Shown in pieces: positions 46,515 through 57,550 of a stretch of 64,000 bases of DNA. The translations under genes and the position numbers were made by a program. The notes below the pieces were generated by a model, which was given only the letters and a program-made list of their open reading frames with translations, was not told where the DNA came from and searched no databases. Position 1 is the first letter of the stretch, and each line of letters begins with the position of its first letter. Source of the stretch: Zymobacter palmae (lineage in GTDB: Bacteria > Pseudomonadota > Gammaproteobacteria > Pseudomonadales > Halomonadaceae); the NCBI RefSeq assembly GCF_003610015.1, contig NZ_AP018933.1, positions 2,700,035 through 2,764,034 of the forward strand, read 5' to 3'.

Positions 46515-49234
46515 GCCTGTACCTCCTGCTCGAGTCCGGCCAGGCGGCCTGCTAAATCAATGGACAGCCCGTCGATACCGATGGGCAACCCGACGGCTCC
46601 GCGCCGCATGTGCTCGCTAACGCGCAGCGGCAGATTGAACTGCTGGCGACCGATCGTCACCTGGACCTTGGCGCTAGGCTCAAGATGCAGCGCCTCAACA
46701 TCGTCGTGGCCGAGCGCGACATAGGCATTCGGCATCCGCTCCTGAATCGGACGAGCGCGGGCCGTCATGGCCTCACTGCCGAACAGGTGATAGAGCGGCA
46801 CGACCTGCCAACGGTCATAGCGCAGCTGGAACGGGTTGGGAATATCAGTGAAATAGCCCTGCGCATCGGTCGGCGCACTGATCAGGCGGACACCCGGATC
46901 ACCGGCTTTCAGATGGCCGCCCACTTCGTCCTGAAAACGGTTCCAGGCTTGCGGCGAGTTCCAGCCCGGTGCCCAAGCGAACGGTACTTCGCTACGCGGG
47001 ATCTGATAGCCATTGTAGCCTTCCATCGAGAAGGACAGCGGGGAATCGGGGTCCTGCGGCTGACGCGGTTCGCTGATATCAATATTGGCGCGCATCGATG
47101 TACGACCACTGGCACGGTGCGGCTGACGAGATATTTTGAGGCCCTTAATACGGAACTCCGCATTCGGAGCCGCCTCGACAATCCCCGTAAGCAGCGGATT
47201 GGCCTGCGCGCAGGCACGGGTGGCATCGTCCAGCACGTTCCAGTCGGTCGGCAGCTCTTCCAACGTTGCGTGCAGGGCCCGCAACCAGCGCCAGCCTTCG
47301 TGCGTCATGTCTTCAGGGCGGTAGTAGCGCGGATCGTAGACTTGGAAGAAGCGCTGCGCGCGTCCTTCATGATTGACCAGCGTGCCATCCCCTTCGGCAA
47401 AGCTCGCCGCGGGGAAGGCGATGTCAGCGCGCGCCATGGTGGCCGTACGCTGGTGATCAAGCACGATCAGCGTATCGGTTGCCTCTAGTGCTTCGTCGAC
47501 GCGATGCGTCGGTGCCCGCTGGTAGAGGTCATTTTCCAGCACGATGGCGGCATCGGCATCGCGGTGTGTGAGGGCCTTCAGCGCCCAGTCGAGCGATTGG
47601 CCACCTAGCATCGCCAGCCCCAAGCTGTTTGCCTCACGGCAGATCAGGCTGAGACCGCCTTCCCCTTTGCCGATATGCTTCAGCGCGCGCGCGAGGTTGG
47701 CGGCGGACTTGATGACAGCGCTAGAGGCCAACGATTCACCCGCGATAATCAGTGGCCGCTTCGAATGGCGCAGCACGTCGGCCACCTGTTCGACCCACGG
47801 ATGATCTTCCATACCACCGGCCAACGGTGCGTCAGTATCTAGCGCATGCGCAATGGCAAAGCCTACGCGAGCGATTTCATCCGGCGTACCGTGGAAGGTG
47901 TCGCGCGCGACATCATCAAGCTTGGTTTCGCTGACACAGGCAAGGAACACGGGATACTTGCGACCCTGAGCGACGTTATTGACCGCATTGGCATGCCAGC
48001 CCGGAATTTTCTGGTTGGCCGCAAATGCCTTCGCGCCGTTGTTGGCGACCTGGCGCACAGCCAGTGCCACACGGGCCGCCGTCTGTGTCAGGTCTTCGCC
48101 GAGAACGACCACCGCATCAAACTGCTCGATATCGCGCAGCGACGGTGTCGGCAGCGCGCCTTCCTGAAGAATCGACAGCATCAGCTGCAAGCGTTCCAGC
48201 TCATCAGCGGCAATGCCAGTCGAGAAATTTTCTTCGCCGACCAGCAGTTTGAGCGCATGGTTGCTTTCAAGGCTGGCGCGCGGCGAACCGATGCCGATGA
48301 CACGGCTGACGCGGCGCAGACGTGCCGCCGCCGTATCCAGTGCGGTATCCAGTGACAGGCTTTTCGGGCCTTCTTCGGTCAGCAACCACGGCTGGCGCGG
48401 ACGATCGTCACGATTGACGTAGCCATAGCCGAAGCGGCCACGGTCGCAGAGGAAATAGTGGTTCACCGTACCGTTGTAGCGGTTCTCGATGCGACGCACT
48501 TCACCATAGCGCTCTCCGGGACTGATGTTGCAGCCCACCGCGCAGCCGTGACAGATACTCGGCGCGAACTGCAAGTCCCATTTGCGGGTGTAGTGATCGG
48601 TATGGGTCTGATCGGTGAACACACCCGTCGGGCAAACTTCCGTCAGGTTGCCGGAGAACTCGCTCTCCAGTACGCCGTCCGTTTCACGCCCGAAGTAGAC
48701 GTTATCATGTGCCCCATAGACGCCCAGATCGGTGCCGCCCGCGTAGTCCTTATAGTAACGGACACAGCGATAGCACGCGATGCAGCGGTTCATTTCATGA
48801 GCGATGAACGGCCCGAGGTACTGGTTTTCGTGGGTGCGCTTGGTGAAGCGGTAGCGACGGCGGCTGTGGCCGGTCATCACCGTCATGTCCTGCAAATGGC
48901 AGTGACCGCCTTCCGCACAAACCGGACAGTCGTGCGGATGGTTGGACATCAGCCATTCCACCACGCTTTCGCGGAATTCAACCGCTTCGGCATCGTCAAT
49001 GGAGATATAGGCATCGTCTTTGATGCCGGTCATGCAGGACATCACCAGCATGCCGCGGGTGTCATCCTTGTCCTTGTAGACCTTGACCGCGCATTGGCGG
49101 CAGGAGCCGACACTGCCCAGCGCCGGATGCCAGCAGAAGTAGGGAACATCGAGTCCGAGGGAAAGACAGGCCTGCAACAGGTTGTCTGCCCCGTCGACGT
49201 CATAGTCCTTGCCGTCTATATGAATCGTGGCCAT
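46511..49234 (-). CDS. nuoG: NADH-quinone oxidoreductase subunit G
   Basis: NuoG is the large iron-sulfur subunit of the NADH-oxidising module. The 907-residue product has an N-terminal [2Fe-2S] ferredoxin domain ([15 protein letters not shown]), the [14 protein letters not shown] region with a His ligand, CIACYRC, and the extra N7-type motif CHGCAVGC, followed by a molybdopterin-oxidoreductase-like domain that binds no cofactor in complex I. Size and motif set match the E. coli protein. Confidence 0.97.
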   Translation of the reverse strand: MATIHIDGKDYDVDGADNLLQACLSLGLDVPYFCWHPALGSVGSCRQCAVKVYKDKDDTRGMLVMSCMTGIKDDAYISIDDAEAVEFRESVVEWLMSNHPHDCPVCAEGGHCHLQDMTVMTGHSRRRYRFTKRTHENQYLGPFIAHEMNRCIACYRCVRYYKDYAGGTDLGVYGAHDNVYFGRETDGVLESEFSGNLTEVCPTGVFTDQTHTDHYTRKWDLQFAPSICHGCAVGCNISPGERYGEVRRIENRYNGTVNHYFLCDRGRFGYGYVNRDDRPRQPWLLTEEGPKSLSLDTALDTAAARLRRVSRVIGIGSPRASLESNHALKLLVGEENFSTGIAADELERLQLMLSILQEGALPTPSLRDIEQFDAVVVLGEDLTQTAARVALAVRQVANNGAKAFAANQKIPGWHANAVNNVAQGRKYPVFLACVSETKLDDVARDTFHGTPDEIARVGFAIAHALDTDAPLAGGMEDHPWVEQVADVLRHSKRPLIIAGESLASSAVIKSAANLARALKHIGKGEGGLSLICREANSLGLAMLGGQSLDWALKALTHRDADAAIVLENDLYQRAPTHRVDEALEATDTLIVLDHQRTATMARADIAFPAASFAEGDGTLVNHEGRAQRFFQVYDPRYYRPEDMTHEGWRWLRALHATLEELPTDWNVLDDATRACAQANPLLTGIVEAAPNAEFRIKGLKISRQPHRASGRTSMRANIDISEPRQPQDPDSPLSFSMEGYNGYQIPRSEVPFAWAPGWNSPQAWNRFQDEVGGHLKAGDPGVRLISAPTDAQGYFTDIPNPFQLRYDRWQVVPLYHLFGSEAMTARARPIQERMPNAYVALGHDDVEALHLEPSAKVQVTIGRQQFNLPLRVSEHMRRGAVGLPIGIDGLSIDLAGRLAGLEQEVQA

Positions 49235-49316
49235 GAGGCGTCATCTTTCCGGTCTGGATCCGGCCTGAAGCCGAACCGCTTGAACGTATGAATGCGTACT
49301 ATAATGGGGCGTTACC

Positions 49317-50678
49317 TCAGCCCGCATCGCCTACTGCTGCTGTCGCAGCATGCACCGGCTGTGCTATGCCGGCTTCGAATTCTTCGCGGAAGTACTTGAT
49401 GGCACTCCCCAGCGGTTCGATCGCTCCCGGCGCGTGTGCGCAGAAGGTTTTGCCGGGGCCGAGCTTGCGGGTCAGTTCCAGCAGCATCTCGATATCGCCC
49501 GGCTGCCCTTCGCCCGCTTCTAGCGCCTTCAAAAGCTTCACGCTCCACGGCAGACCGTCGCGACACGGAGTGCACCAGCCGCAGGACTCACGGGCGAAGA
49601 ACTGTTCCATATTACGCAGCAGCGACACCATGTTGATGCTGTCGTCGACCGCCAACGCCAGCCCGGTCCCCATACGCGTACCGACCTTGCCGATCCCGTT
49701 GGAGCACATCTGGGCATCCAGATGCTCAGGCAGCAGGAACCCGGTACCCGCACCGCCGGGCTGCCACGCTTTAAGCGTACAGCCACTGCGCATGCCGCCC
49801 GCGTAGTCTTCCAGAATCTCGCGCACGGTGATGCCCAGCGGCAGTTCCCATACGCCCGGCTGATTCACCTTGCCCGCAAAGCCCATCATCTTGGTGCCGT
49901 GATCCTCGGAGCCTGGACGGCATAGACCGTGATACCAGTCAACGCCGTTGGCAATGATCGACGACACACTGCTCAACGTCTCGACGTTGTTGATAACCGT
50001 CGGTTTGCCCCACGCGCCTGCCTGCCCCGGAAACGGCGGTTTGGCGCGCGGGTTGGCACGTTTGCCTTCGAGCGAATTGATCAGCGCGGTTTCTTCACCG
50101 CAAATGTAGCGCCCAGCGCCCGTATGAACGTGGATATCGAAATCGAACCCGGAGCCCAGAATGTTCTCGCCGAGCAGCCCCGCTTCGCGGGCCTCAACCA
50201 CCGCACGCTTAAGGTTGCGTGCGGCATCAACGTACTCGCCGCGCAGGAACACGATGCCTTTGAACGAATGGTTGGCATAACCGGCAATGATCATGCCTTC
50301 AAGCAGCTGATGAGGCTGCTGCTCCATCAACAGGCGGTCTTTGTAGGTGTTCGGCTCCATTTCATCGGCGTTACAGAGCAGATAGCCGCGCGGAATACCG
50401 TCACCTTTCGCGGTCAGACTCCACTTGGTACCTGCCGAGAAGCCCGCACCGCCGCGCCCTTTCAGCCCTGCGTCCTTGACCTCTTCGCAGACCTCTTCAG
50501 GCGTCATTTCGGTCAGCGCCCGCTTGGCGGCCTGATAGCCGTCCTTGCGGCGATAGTCCTCCAACCACACCGGCGCGCCGTCATCGTTGAGGCGCCACGT
50601 CAGCGGATGCGTCTCGCGAGCACGCGGCGAGCGATTGGCCGTCCCGAAGGACGCGAGCGGTCGTGTTCGCTGTGTCAT
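49317..50678 (-). CDS. nuoF: NADH-quinone oxidoreductase subunit F (FMN, NADH site)
   Basis: NuoF binds NADH, FMN and cluster N3. The 453-residue product has the FMN loop [15 protein letters not shown], the NADH site region [23 protein letters not shown], and the N3 ligands [12 protein letters not shown] plus TFCAHA. It overlaps nuoE by 4 nt. Confidence 0.97.
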   Translation of the reverse strand: MTQRTRPLASFGTANRSPRARETHPLTWRLNDDGAPVWLEDYRRKDGYQAAKRALTEMTPEEVCEEVKDAGLKGRGGAGFSAGTKWSLTAKGDGIPRGYLLCNADEMEPNTYKDRLLMEQQPHQLLEGMIIAGYANHSFKGIVFLRGEYVDAARNLKRAVVEAREAGLLGENILGSGFDFDIHVHTGAGRYICGEETALINSLEGKRANPRAKPPFPGQAGAWGKPTVINNVETLSSVSSIIANGVDWYHGLCRPGSEDHGTKMMGFAGKVNQPGVWELPLGITVREILEDYAGGMRSGCTLKAWQPGGAGTGFLLPEHLDAQMCSNGIGKVGTRMGTGLALAVDDSINMVSLLRNMEQFFARESCGWCTPCRDGLPWSVKLLKALEAGEGQPGDIEMLLELTRKLGPGKTFCAHAPGAIEPLGSAIKYFREEFEAGIAQPVHAATAAVGDAG

Positions 50679-51196
50679 TCGTAAGCCTCCAGCACGCGCA
50701 TCAGATCATTAGCCTCGACCTGACCGTAGGTATCCTCGTCCACCATGAAGGCAGGCCCTTTATCGCAGTTGCCCAGACAGCAGACCGGAATCAGCGTGAA
50801 GCGCTTGTCCGGCGTGGTCTGGCCCGGCGCAATGCCCAACTCGCGCTTGATCACGTCCAAAAACGTCTCATGGCCATTGATATAGCAGGTCATGCTGTCG
50901 CACAGCCGGATCACATGGCGGCCGACCGGCTGACGGAATATCTGGCTATAGAACGTGGCGACCCCTTCTACATCACTGCCCGGAATACCCAGCAGCTCAG
51001 CAATAGGCAGGATCGCTTCATCGGGCACCCAGCCACGGTGCTTCTGTACGATCTTTAGCGCCTCGATGGAGGCCGCACGCGGGTTCTCGTAATGAGAAAT
51101 CTCTTCGAGAATGGCATCGCGCTCTTCATCGCTCAGCACCAGACGCGGTCGGTCGGACGAGATCAGACGAGGGGCCGATGAACGAGAGGCTTCCAT
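50675..51196 (-). CDS. nuoE: NADH-quinone oxidoreductase subunit E ([2Fe-2S])
   Basis: NuoE is a thioredoxin-fold subunit with the off-path [2Fe-2S] cluster N1a, ligated by CDSMTC and CCLGNC. The ATG at 51196 is chosen for its GGAG ribosome binding site (173 residues); the ATG at 51208, only 2 nt after the nuoCD stop, would add four residues. The sequence [17 protein letters not shown] is strongly conserved. Confidence 0.96.
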   Translation of the reverse strand: MEASRSSAPRLISSDRPRLVLSDEERDAILEEISHYENPRAASIEALKIVQKHRGWVPDEAILPIAELLGIPGSDVEGVATFYSQIFRQPVGRHVIRLCDSMTCYINGHETFLDVIKRELGIAPGQTTPDKRFTLIPVCCLGNCDKGPAFMVDEDTYGQVEANDLMRVLEAYE

Positions 51197-51210
51197 TGAT
51201 GTCTCCATGA

Positions 51211-53007
51211 TTAGCGGTCCACGTCAGCCATGACGAAGTCGATACTGGCCACGTGCGCGATCAGATCAGGCACGAAGCCGCCCCGCATCAGCACAGGGAT
51301 ATGCTGAAGGTGCGGATAGCTCGGTGTACGGATGCGCGTGCGATAGCTGGTCGTGCTGCCATCGGCGGTCAGATAGTAGCTGTTGAGGCCCTTAGTCGCT
51401 TCGATCATCTGAAACGATTCGTTGGGCTTCAGCACGGGTCCCCATGACACCTGCAGGAAGTGAGTAATCAGGGTTTCGATGTGCTCTTTCATCTTTTCGC
51501 GCGGCGGCGGGGTGGTCAGCGGATGGTCGGCTTTGAAGTCACCGGCTGGCATGTGCTTCACACATTGCTCAATGATGCGCAGGCTCTGGCGCATCTCTTC
51601 GATACGCACCATCCCACGGTCGAACACGTCACCGTTATGGCCCAGCGGCACTTCGAAATCGAAATTATCGTAGCCGGAATACGGACGATCGCGGCGGGCA
51701 TCGAAGTCGAAGCCGGTCGCGCGCAGGTTCGGGCCGGTAATGCCCCATTCCAACGCTTCTGTCGAATCGTATTCGGCCACATGCACAGTACGGTCGCGCA
51801 CGATGGCGTTATCCATCATCGCGCGCTGGTATTCATTGAGGCGCTTCGGCATCCACTTAAGGAAGCCGTTCATCAGACGATCCCATCCTTTGGGCAAATC
51901 GTGCGCCACCCCACCGATGCGGAACCATGCGGGGTGCATTCTGAAACCGGTAATGGCTTCAATGACCTCGTAAGCCTTCTGACGATCGGTGAACGTCAAA
52001 AAAACCGGCGTCATCGCCCCCAAGTCCTGCAGATAGGTACCGAGGAACAGCAGATGACTGTTGATGCGGAACAGCTCGGTCATCATCACGCGAATAGTCG
52101 CCGCGCGATCGGTCGTTACGATGCCAGCCAGCTTTTCGACGGCCAGAACGTACGGCAGGTTGTTAACCACCCCGCCGGTGTAATCAATGCGGTCGGTATA
52201 GGGAATGTAACTGTGCCACGACTGGCGCTCGCCCATCTTTTCGGCACCACGGTGGTGATAGCCGATGTCGGGCACGCAGTCGACAACCTCTTCACCGTCC
52301 AGCTGCAGCACGATGCGGAACGCCCCGTGCGCGGACGGGTGGTTCGGCCCGAAGTTGAGGAACATGAAGTCCTGATCGCCATTGCCACGCTTCATGCCCC
52401 ACTCTTCCGGCACAAAGCGCAATGCTTCCTGTGCTTTGTCCTGCGATTCCATCGTCAGGGTATAGGGGTCAAATTCGGTCGCACGCGCCGGATAGTCCTT
52501 GCGCAGCGGATGCCCTTGCCAGTTTGGCGGCATCAGAATGCGGGTCAGATGAGGATGACCGTCAAATCGGATACCGAACATGTCGAACACTTCGCGTTCA
52601 TACCAGTTGGCGCTCGGCCATACCGATGTGATCGACGGCAGGCGCATGTCCTGCTCGGACAGCGCGACCTTTAACATCAGGTCGCGCCCGCGTGAGAACG
52701 ACACTAGCTGGTAGAAAATGGTGAAGTCGGAATCCGGCAGGCCCTGACGATGGCTGCGCAACCGCTCGTCCACCGCGTGCAGGTCGTACAGCATGTCGAA
52801 CGCCTGTTCGCCGCTGCGTAGGAACTGCATGACATCGACAAGCAGTTCGCGTGACACCCACAGCACGGGCATGCCCGTCAGCGTGTTCTGAAAGAGAAGA
52901 CGTTGCTCGCCGAAGCGCTGATAGAGCGCCTGAACGATGGGGTCCCGATCCAGCCCTTCCGGCATTGCCGGGCCTCGCGACGTAGTGAAGACGTTTTCAG
53001 CGGTCAT
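51211..53007 (-). CDS. nuoCD: NADH-quinone oxidoreductase fused subunit C/D
   Basis: This 598-residue fusion joins NuoC (about 1-190) and NuoD (about 200-598), as in E. coli and Pseudomonas. NuoC features are [17 protein letters not shown] and HPLRKDYP; NuoD features are [14 protein letters not shown], the quinone-site YHHRGAEK, and [11 protein letters not shown] at the C-terminus. The ATG at 53007 is used; an in-frame TTG lies at 53016. Confidence 0.97.
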   Translation of the reverse strand: MTAENVFTTSRGPAMPEGLDRDPIVQALYQRFGEQRLLFQNTLTGMPVLWVSRELLVDVMQFLRSGEQAFDMLYDLHAVDERLRSHRQGLPDSDFTIFYQLVSFSRGRDLMLKVALSEQDMRLPSITSVWPSANWYEREVFDMFGIRFDGHPHLTRILMPPNWQGHPLRKDYPARATEFDPYTLTMESQDKAQEALRFVPEEWGMKRGNGDQDFMFLNFGPNHPSAHGAFRIVLQLDGEEVVDCVPDIGYHHRGAEKMGERQSWHSYIPYTDRIDYTGGVVNNLPYVLAVEKLAGIVTTDRAATIRVMMTELFRINSHLLFLGTYLQDLGAMTPVFLTFTDRQKAYEVIEAITGFRMHPAWFRIGGVAHDLPKGWDRLMNGFLKWMPKRLNEYQRAMMDNAIVRDRTVHVAEYDSTEALEWGITGPNLRATGFDFDARRDRPYSGYDNFDFEVPLGHNGDVFDRGMVRIEEMRQSLRIIEQCVKHMPAGDFKADHPLTTPPPREKMKEHIETLITHFLQVSWGPVLKPNESFQMIEATKGLNSYYLTADGSTTSYRTRIRTPSYPHLQHIPVLMRGGFVPDLIAHVASIDFVMADVDR

Positions 53008-53035
53008 GGATTCCAAGCCTTGTTCCAGGAGGGGC

Positions 53036-53710
53036 TCACACTTCGTCAGGCGAGCGCAGTTCAGTCACCTTGATGCGCTCATCGCGACGCTTTTCCTTCT
53101 GCGACGGCATTTCGGCTTTGTAGATGCCTTGGTCGCCCACTACCCACGACAGCGGGCGCCGCTCGGCCTGCACCGAATCCTGCAACAATTGCAGCCCTTG
53201 CAAGAACGCCTCGGGGCGTGGCGGGCAACCGGGAATGTACACATCAACGGGCAAGAATTTGTCGACCCCTTGCACCACCGAATAGATGTCGTACATACCA
53301 CCAGAGTTAGCGCACGATCCCATTGAGATCACCCACTTCGGCTCCAGCATCTGGTCGTACAGCTCTTGGATGATGGGGGCCATCTTGATGAAGCAGGTAC
53401 CGGCGATGACCATGAAGTCCGCCTGACGCGGCGAGGCACGCAGCACCTCGGCCCCAAAGCGGGCCACATCGTGGGGCGCGGTGAAAGCGGTGGTCATTTC
53501 GACATAGCAGCAAGACAGGCCGAAATTGTAAGGCCACAGCGAATGCTTGCGCCCCCAGTTGACGGCATTGTTCAGCACATCCTCGACCTTGCCCATGAAG
53601 ATGCTGCGTCCCGCCTGCTCCAGCGGATCATCAACCATGCCTTGCTGGCCAACGGGATAGCGTTCGTCGAGCGGGGTATCAGGGTCGATGCGGGTCAGCT
53701 TGTATGGCAT
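53036..53710 (-). CDS. nuoB: NADH-quinone oxidoreductase subunit B (cluster N2)
   Basis: NuoB carries N2, the cluster that reduces quinone. The 224-residue product has the tandem cysteines of N2 in LSCCYVE (C67, C68) plus those in MGSCANSGG and IPGCPPRPE. It is spaced normally between nuoA and nuoCD. Confidence 0.97.
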   Translation of the reverse strand: MPYKLTRIDPDTPLDERYPVGQQGMVDDPLEQAGRSIFMGKVEDVLNNAVNWGRKHSLWPYNFGLSCCYVEMTTAFTAPHDVARFGAEVLRASPRQADFMVIAGTCFIKMAPIIQELYDQMLEPKWVISMGSCANSGGMYDIYSVVQGVDKFLPVDVYIPGCPPRPEAFLQGLQLLQDSVQAERRPLSWVVGDQGIYKAEMPSQKEKRRDERIKVTELRSPDEV

Positions 53711-53786
53711 GGAAAACGCCTCGAATACGTAAGAGTTCGGTCACCTGGCGCACGGCGCCAGCACGGCAGTACCTCAAACGAGCGTC

Positions 53787-54188
53787 TTAATCGCGCGTGG
53801 CAACCCTGCGCTTGCGCCGATGCTGCCGCCATGCGGGTGCCCATTCGAGCACACCCATGCGGACGTCATAGACGAGACCGGCCAACAGAATGAAGATAAA
53901 CAAGGCAGCGCCGATAAGCCCAGGCCAGCCTACTTCGCGTAGCGAGACAGACCACCCATACAGATAGAGGGCTTCGACATCGAAGATCACGAACAGCATC
54001 GCGACCAGATAGAATTTGGCATCGAAACGGATGCGAGCGGAACCGGTGCTGACGATACCGGATTCAAAGGGGGTGTTCTTGCTATGGCCCCAGGCACGCC
54101 CACCCAAAACGCTGGCGGCACCGACCATAAAGAGCAAGAGAGCTACCGTTACCAGCACGAACGCGGCTACAGCCCAGTTCTGAGTCAT
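53787..54188 (-). CDS. nuoA: NADH-quinone oxidoreductase subunit A
   Basis: NuoA is a three-helix membrane subunit, first gene of the operon. The 133-residue product has the conserved PFESGI loop and the [14 protein letters not shown] helix. The ATG at 54188 is preceded by GGAGAG; upstream open frame is not real coding. Confidence 0.96.
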   Translation of the reverse strand: MTQNWAVAAFVLVTVALLLFMVGAASVLGGRAWGHSKNTPFESGIVSTGSARIRFDAKFYLVAMLFVIFDVEALYLYGWSVSLREVGWPGLIGAALFIFILLAGLVYDVRMGVLEWAPAWRQHRRKRRVATRD

Positions 54189-54587
54189 GATGACACTCTC
54201 CGTTGTGTTACAGCTCGATCCCTCGATGGCACGAGTCATGTTGCTGATAGGCAAGGGGCATGTCGGCGTACGAGAGCATGTCGCGGATGACATGATGCCA
54301 GCACATTCCTGTTACGGGGGATAACCATCCCCAAATGCGACAATGCACCCCACCTGATATCCAGAGCATGAGCACAGTCACCGGATAATTCAATCTGACG
54401 TAAGCCATCATGAAAAAGGAACATCTCGCACGATAACGGCATGTTTGATGCAACACGAATCCGCTCAATAAAGGGTGCATGGAGCATGCCAGACTGCGCC
54501 CCGCTTTCCCTTGCATTCTGTGAGAGTATAGCGTGTCGATTGCGGCCCGACACCATCACAGTCCATTGACCTAACAGGAGCTTCTTT
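54189..54587. other. Divergent nuoA/dtd intergenic region
   Basis: This 399-base gap must hold the nuo operon promoter (minus) and the dtd promoter (plus), but I cannot assign hexamers with confidence. A small inverted repeat GGGGAT/ATCCCC lies at 54317-54332. No convincing coding frame is present. Confidence 0.45.
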
Positions 54588-55025
54588 ATGAAAGCGCTTC
54601 TTCAACGCGTCTCACGCGCCAGCGTTACCGTCGCCGATCAGCGCATCGCCCAGATTGATACCGGCTTGCTGGTGCTGATCGGGGTAGAGAAGGAAGACGA
54701 CGACGCTGCCATCGACAAAATGCTGCACCGCCTAACGCACTATCGCGTATTCAGCGATGAAAACGGCCGCATGAACGTCAACCTACTCGACCACGGCGGC
54801 GATCTGCTGCTGGTGTCACAGTTCACCCTCGTCGCCGACACCCGCCGAGGCCTGCGTCCCGGATTTTCGCAGGGCGCAACCCCCGAGCACGGCAAGGCGG
54901 TTTTCGAACGGCTGGTGGAGAAAGCGCGGACGCTCGGTCCACGCGTTGAAACAGGTGAGTTTGGGGCCGACATGCAGGTGGAACTGGTTAACGACGGCCC
55001 CGTGACATTCATGCTAGAGGCGTGA
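54588..55025 (+). CDS. dtd: D-aminoacyl-tRNA deacylase Dtd
   Basis: Dtd hydrolyses D-amino acids (and glycine on tRNA-Ala) mischarged on tRNAs. The 145-residue product has the family motifs MKALLQRV at the N-terminus, SQFTL near residue 77 and the cross-subunit GPVT near 137. AGGAG precedes the ATG. Its 3' end meets the HD-Pnk-like gene with only 3 bp between the convergent stop codons. Confidence 0.96.
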   Translation: MKALLQRVSRASVTVADQRIAQIDTGLLVLIGVEKEDDDAAIDKMLHRLTHYRVFSDENGRMNVNLLDHGGDLLLVSQFTLVADTRRGLRPGFSQGATPEHGKAVFERLVEKARTLGPRVETGEFGADMQVELVNDGPVTFMLEA

Positions 55026-55028
55026 TGC

Positions 55029-56258
55029 CTAGTGGCGTAACGATGCCACTACCTCTTCAGCACTCCAGAACGCGTAGCGGGTTAGGTCAAGACGTTCGAA
55101 GCTCTCGAACTGGCGCGCAATCACTTCATCGGGCACGCGATCTCGCCCTGTGCGCTGTCGATTGCGACGCATGGCATCCCCCGGCGAGGTCATAACCGGC
55201 ACTACGCCTAGCGGTACGTTATAAGCCGCCGCCACTCGCTCGATATTGTTGCGGTAGTCCTGACGGACGTTGCAGGCGTCGTAGATAACGCTGCGGCCTT
55301 GACCCAGCGCTTGCTTCAGCGCCTGAATAGCCTGTCGCCACGCATCGCTGCGCGCCTTCACATCATCACGCGTACGAAAGTCATCGGGAGCGATGATGAC
55401 GGCATTCAATGCTTCGGCCAGCGACCGTGCCTGCGTGCTCTTGCCGCTCCCTGCCAGTCCGCACATCATAACGACCCGCTGCGCGGAGGGGGCGTGAAAG
55501 CAGGCCACGCCCTGTGCCGGGTCGAGAAACTTGCCACGAATCAATGCATGACGTGTCAGCAGCCGGGTATCGGTTGCACTATCGTTCCCCATGGCCGTCT
55601 GCAACCTGTGATCAAGACTGGAGGGCCGCTCATAACAGTCGTGCTCCTCACAGAACAGTCTGAACATCTCCAGCCGCTCCAGTGCGCCCGCCTTATCAGC
55701 GGCAATGCGCCCTCGGATATCCGCCAATTCGAGCAGGTACAGCAGCCTGCCCGGGATGCACCGCGTGACATAGGCCAGCAGCCACGGGTTGAACGACTCC
55801 GCCAATCGCGCGGGATGATGATGGAACGCGACTAGGCTCAACACAGCATCGCGCCATGCAACGGGCAGTGACATGTCGTCCCATAGCAGCTGCAGGTACT
55901 GCGCCCCTTCACCCGCATGGCGTGGCGAAACGATCATTGTGCGCCCTGTTTTGGCATCTTCTCGCGGGCGCGTGCACCACGTCTTGCCCACATCGTGCAG
56001 CAGACTGGCCAGCAACAGCACATAACGCTCGTCATCCGGCAACGTTGCCGCCAGCGCTCGTGCTTCGGCGAAAACCATATTCAGGTGGTTATAGACGCTA
56101 CCCTCGCCGTGCCACTCCGGCTGCTGCGGCGTCTCTACTGCCAGCGCCAAACGCGGCACCTGCTCGCTCAGCCAGGCAAAATTTTCCTCGAAAGAGGCAC
56201 TGTCCAACCGATGCGCGATGACCTCGGCGGTAGTCTGAATGGATTTCCCCACAATCAT
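55029..56258 (-). CDS. HD-phosphoesterase/P-loop polynucleotide kinase fusion (HD-Pnk type)
   Basis: The 409-residue product has two domains. The N-terminal half (about 45-215) is an HD-superfamily phosphohydrolase with H58, H88-D89 in LLHDVGK, a histidine cluster H146-H148 and D180. The C-terminal half (about 260-409) is a P-loop kinase with GLAGSGKST (267-275), DDFR, YDACN and a lid with RNRQRTGRDR (365-374) typical of 5'-OH polynucleotide kinases. This arrangement matches HD-Pnk end-healing enzymes, which remove 2',3'-phosphates and phosphorylate 5'-OH ends. Upstream in the same direction are an ASCH gene and an RNA ligase, completing heal-and-seal chemistry. The domains are visible; the end-healing function is inferred by family and context. 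Confidence 0.82.
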   Translation of the reverse strand: MIVGKSIQTTAEVIAHRLDSASFEENFAWLSEQVPRLALAVETPQQPEWHGEGSVYNHLNMVFAEARALAATLPDDERYVLLLASLLHDVGKTWCTRPREDAKTGRTMIVSPRHAGEGAQYLQLLWDDMSLPVAWRDAVLSLVAFHHHPARLAESFNPWLLAYVTRCIPGRLLYLLELADIRGRIAADKAGALERLEMFRLFCEEHDCYERPSSLDHRLQTAMGNDSATDTRLLTRHALIRGKFLDPAQGVACFHAPSAQRVVMMCGLAGSGKSTQARSLAEALNAVIIAPDDFRTRDDVKARSDAWRQAIQALKQALGQGRSVIYDACNVRQDYRNNIERVAAAYNVPLGVVPVMTSPGDAMRRNRQRTGRDRVPDEVIARQFESFERLDLTRYAFWSAEEVVASLRH

Positions 56259-56329
56259 GATCTCTCGTTATAAATGCGATGTCGGCGACGCAGGCAAAGG
56301 ATGTCCATGCCTTATATAGAGGAGGGCAG

Positions 56330-56740
56330 TCAGTGTGACGGCATGATGTCGATGCACTCGAATTCTTCAAATAGCAGCAACATCTGCGCCGAAAAACAGC
56401 CTTCCCGCTCGAAGAAGGCCCGATGCTCACGCTGCCAATGGGCAAGCGTGCGATCGCCCTCGCCTTCCTTGTAAGCCAGCTCAGCCGACACGTCATCGAA
56501 AGGTACCGTATGCAGTGCTATCGTGCGTGTAACGCAGACGGGGCGCGCCTGACCATCCAAAATGATGTTGAAGCCCCCTACAACAGGCTGCCCTTCATCA
56601 GACAGGGCATCCAACGCACAGCAACTTGCCGTCTTGCAGCCCTCAATAACCAGCGCTGCTAGTTCATCGGCCATGGTCGGCGAATCCCCAAACGCCCACA
56701 CCAACGCCCGAGGGTACTGCCTCAACAGAGCGTCGATCAT
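56330..56740 (-). CDS. ASCH-domain protein
   Basis: The 136-residue product spans one ASCH domain, an RNA-binding PUA-like beta barrel. Features are WAFGDSPTMADELAALVIEG, K-T-A near residue 35, VVGGFNIILDGQARPVCVTRT, and the EGEGDRTL..W..EH..FF block. The ATG at 56740 follows GAGGT; the frame upstream is not real coding. ASCH proteins include the N4-acetylcytidine amidohydrolase YqfB and proteins of unknown RNA-related role. It sits between the RNA ligase (64-bp gap) and HD-Pnk (71-bp gap). Confidence 0.82.
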   Translation of the reverse strand: MIDALLRQYPRALVWAFGDSPTMADELAALVIEGCKTASCCALDALSDEGQPVVGGFNIILDGQARPVCVTRTIALHTVPFDDVSAELAYKEGEGDRTLAHWQREHRAFFEREGCFSAQMLLLFEEFECIDIMPSH

Positions 56741-56804
56741 CGTAGTAACCTCATTCCAGAATATGAACGGACGGTGGTATAAGCCTGCGTCCAAGATTTC
56801 ATCA

Positions 56805-57518
56805 TCACGACATCCATGCCGGACGTATAGCCGCCCCTGCCCGCAGCGCATTAGGGGCCGTATGCTTCAGCCAGTGTTCGACCTGCTCCCCTTTGTTCGG
56901 CTGAAGGTGATCCTTGATGACGAACTTGGCCGTGCTCTGCGCAAAGTCCTCGCGGTGTATGCGACGCGTCAGCGATACCACGTAGCCTTCCATCCGATCA
57001 GCCTCTGTGACCTCACCACGCGCATGCCGCTCATTATGCTGCGTGATGCCTCGTGCTAGCTGACGAAGTACCTTTTCATCGAAAACACCACGGTACAGTA
57101 CGCGAGGCAGTGGAATATCCAGCACCTGCGCCCACTCGTTCAGTTCATCAAACGACAACCGGTAGCCCTGATCGTCCCAAATAGCGAACAGATAAAAGAA
57201 CCCTTCCAGATGCTGATAGTGGATGCTGTGACGCCAGCCTACGTTCTCGCCATTGAACACATAGCCCGCCGGAATGTCCGGTGCCAATGTGGCCTGCAAC
57301 CGCTGGCACCAGCTGCGCGTGAAGTTACCAGGACTGTCGATGGAACGCGCGTGCATACCGTCGCTGTACAGCGAGGTATTCTCCCCATCCATTTTTTCCA
57401 TCACGACCACGTCTTGGCCTTCGAAGGCTGCCAACGTGTCGATTAGCTTGTCGTCACCATGTACGCATTCGCTCCACGGCAAATGAAAGGTACGCGGGTA
57501 TTTATAGCGAGGCTGCAC
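56805..57518 (-). CDS. ATP-dependent RNA ligase
   Basis: The 237-residue product is a nucleotidyltransferase-fold RNA ligase. Motif I is EKMDGENTS with the adenylated lysine K42; motif III is in FNGENVGW (88-95), IIIa in LFAIWD, motif IV is RMEGYVV with E177, and motif V is KFVIKDH (198-204). It corresponds to a minimal Rnl-type ligase without a large C-terminal domain. The start is GTG at 57518 with a strong GGGGAGGTG ribosome binding site. It is first in a three-gene cassette with ASCH and HD-Pnk genes. Confidence 0.85.
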   Translation of the reverse strand: MQPRYKYPRTFHLPWSECVHGDDKLIDTLAAFEGQDVVVMEKMDGENTSLYSDGMHARSIDSPGNFTRSWCQRLQATLAPDIPAGYVFNGENVGWRHSIHYQHLEGFFYLFAIWDDQGYRLSFDELNEWAQVLDIPLPRVLYRGVFDEKVLRQLARGITQHNERHARGEVTEADRMEGYVVSLTRRIHREDFAQSTAKFVIKDHLQPNKGEQVEHWLKHTAPNALRAGAAIRPAWMS

Positions 57519-57550
57519 AAGGCACCTCCCCTGTTCTTATGGTGTCTTTC

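Noticed and set aside
51460-52674. 404-codon open frame antisense to nuoCD
   Set aside because: Shadow of a conserved gene; the product is histidine/arginine rich with no recognisable domain.
54317-54332. Hairpin upstream of nuoA as a terminator or riboswitch
   Set aside because: A 6-bp stem with no T tract or conserved motif is within chance expectation in this GC-rich DNA.
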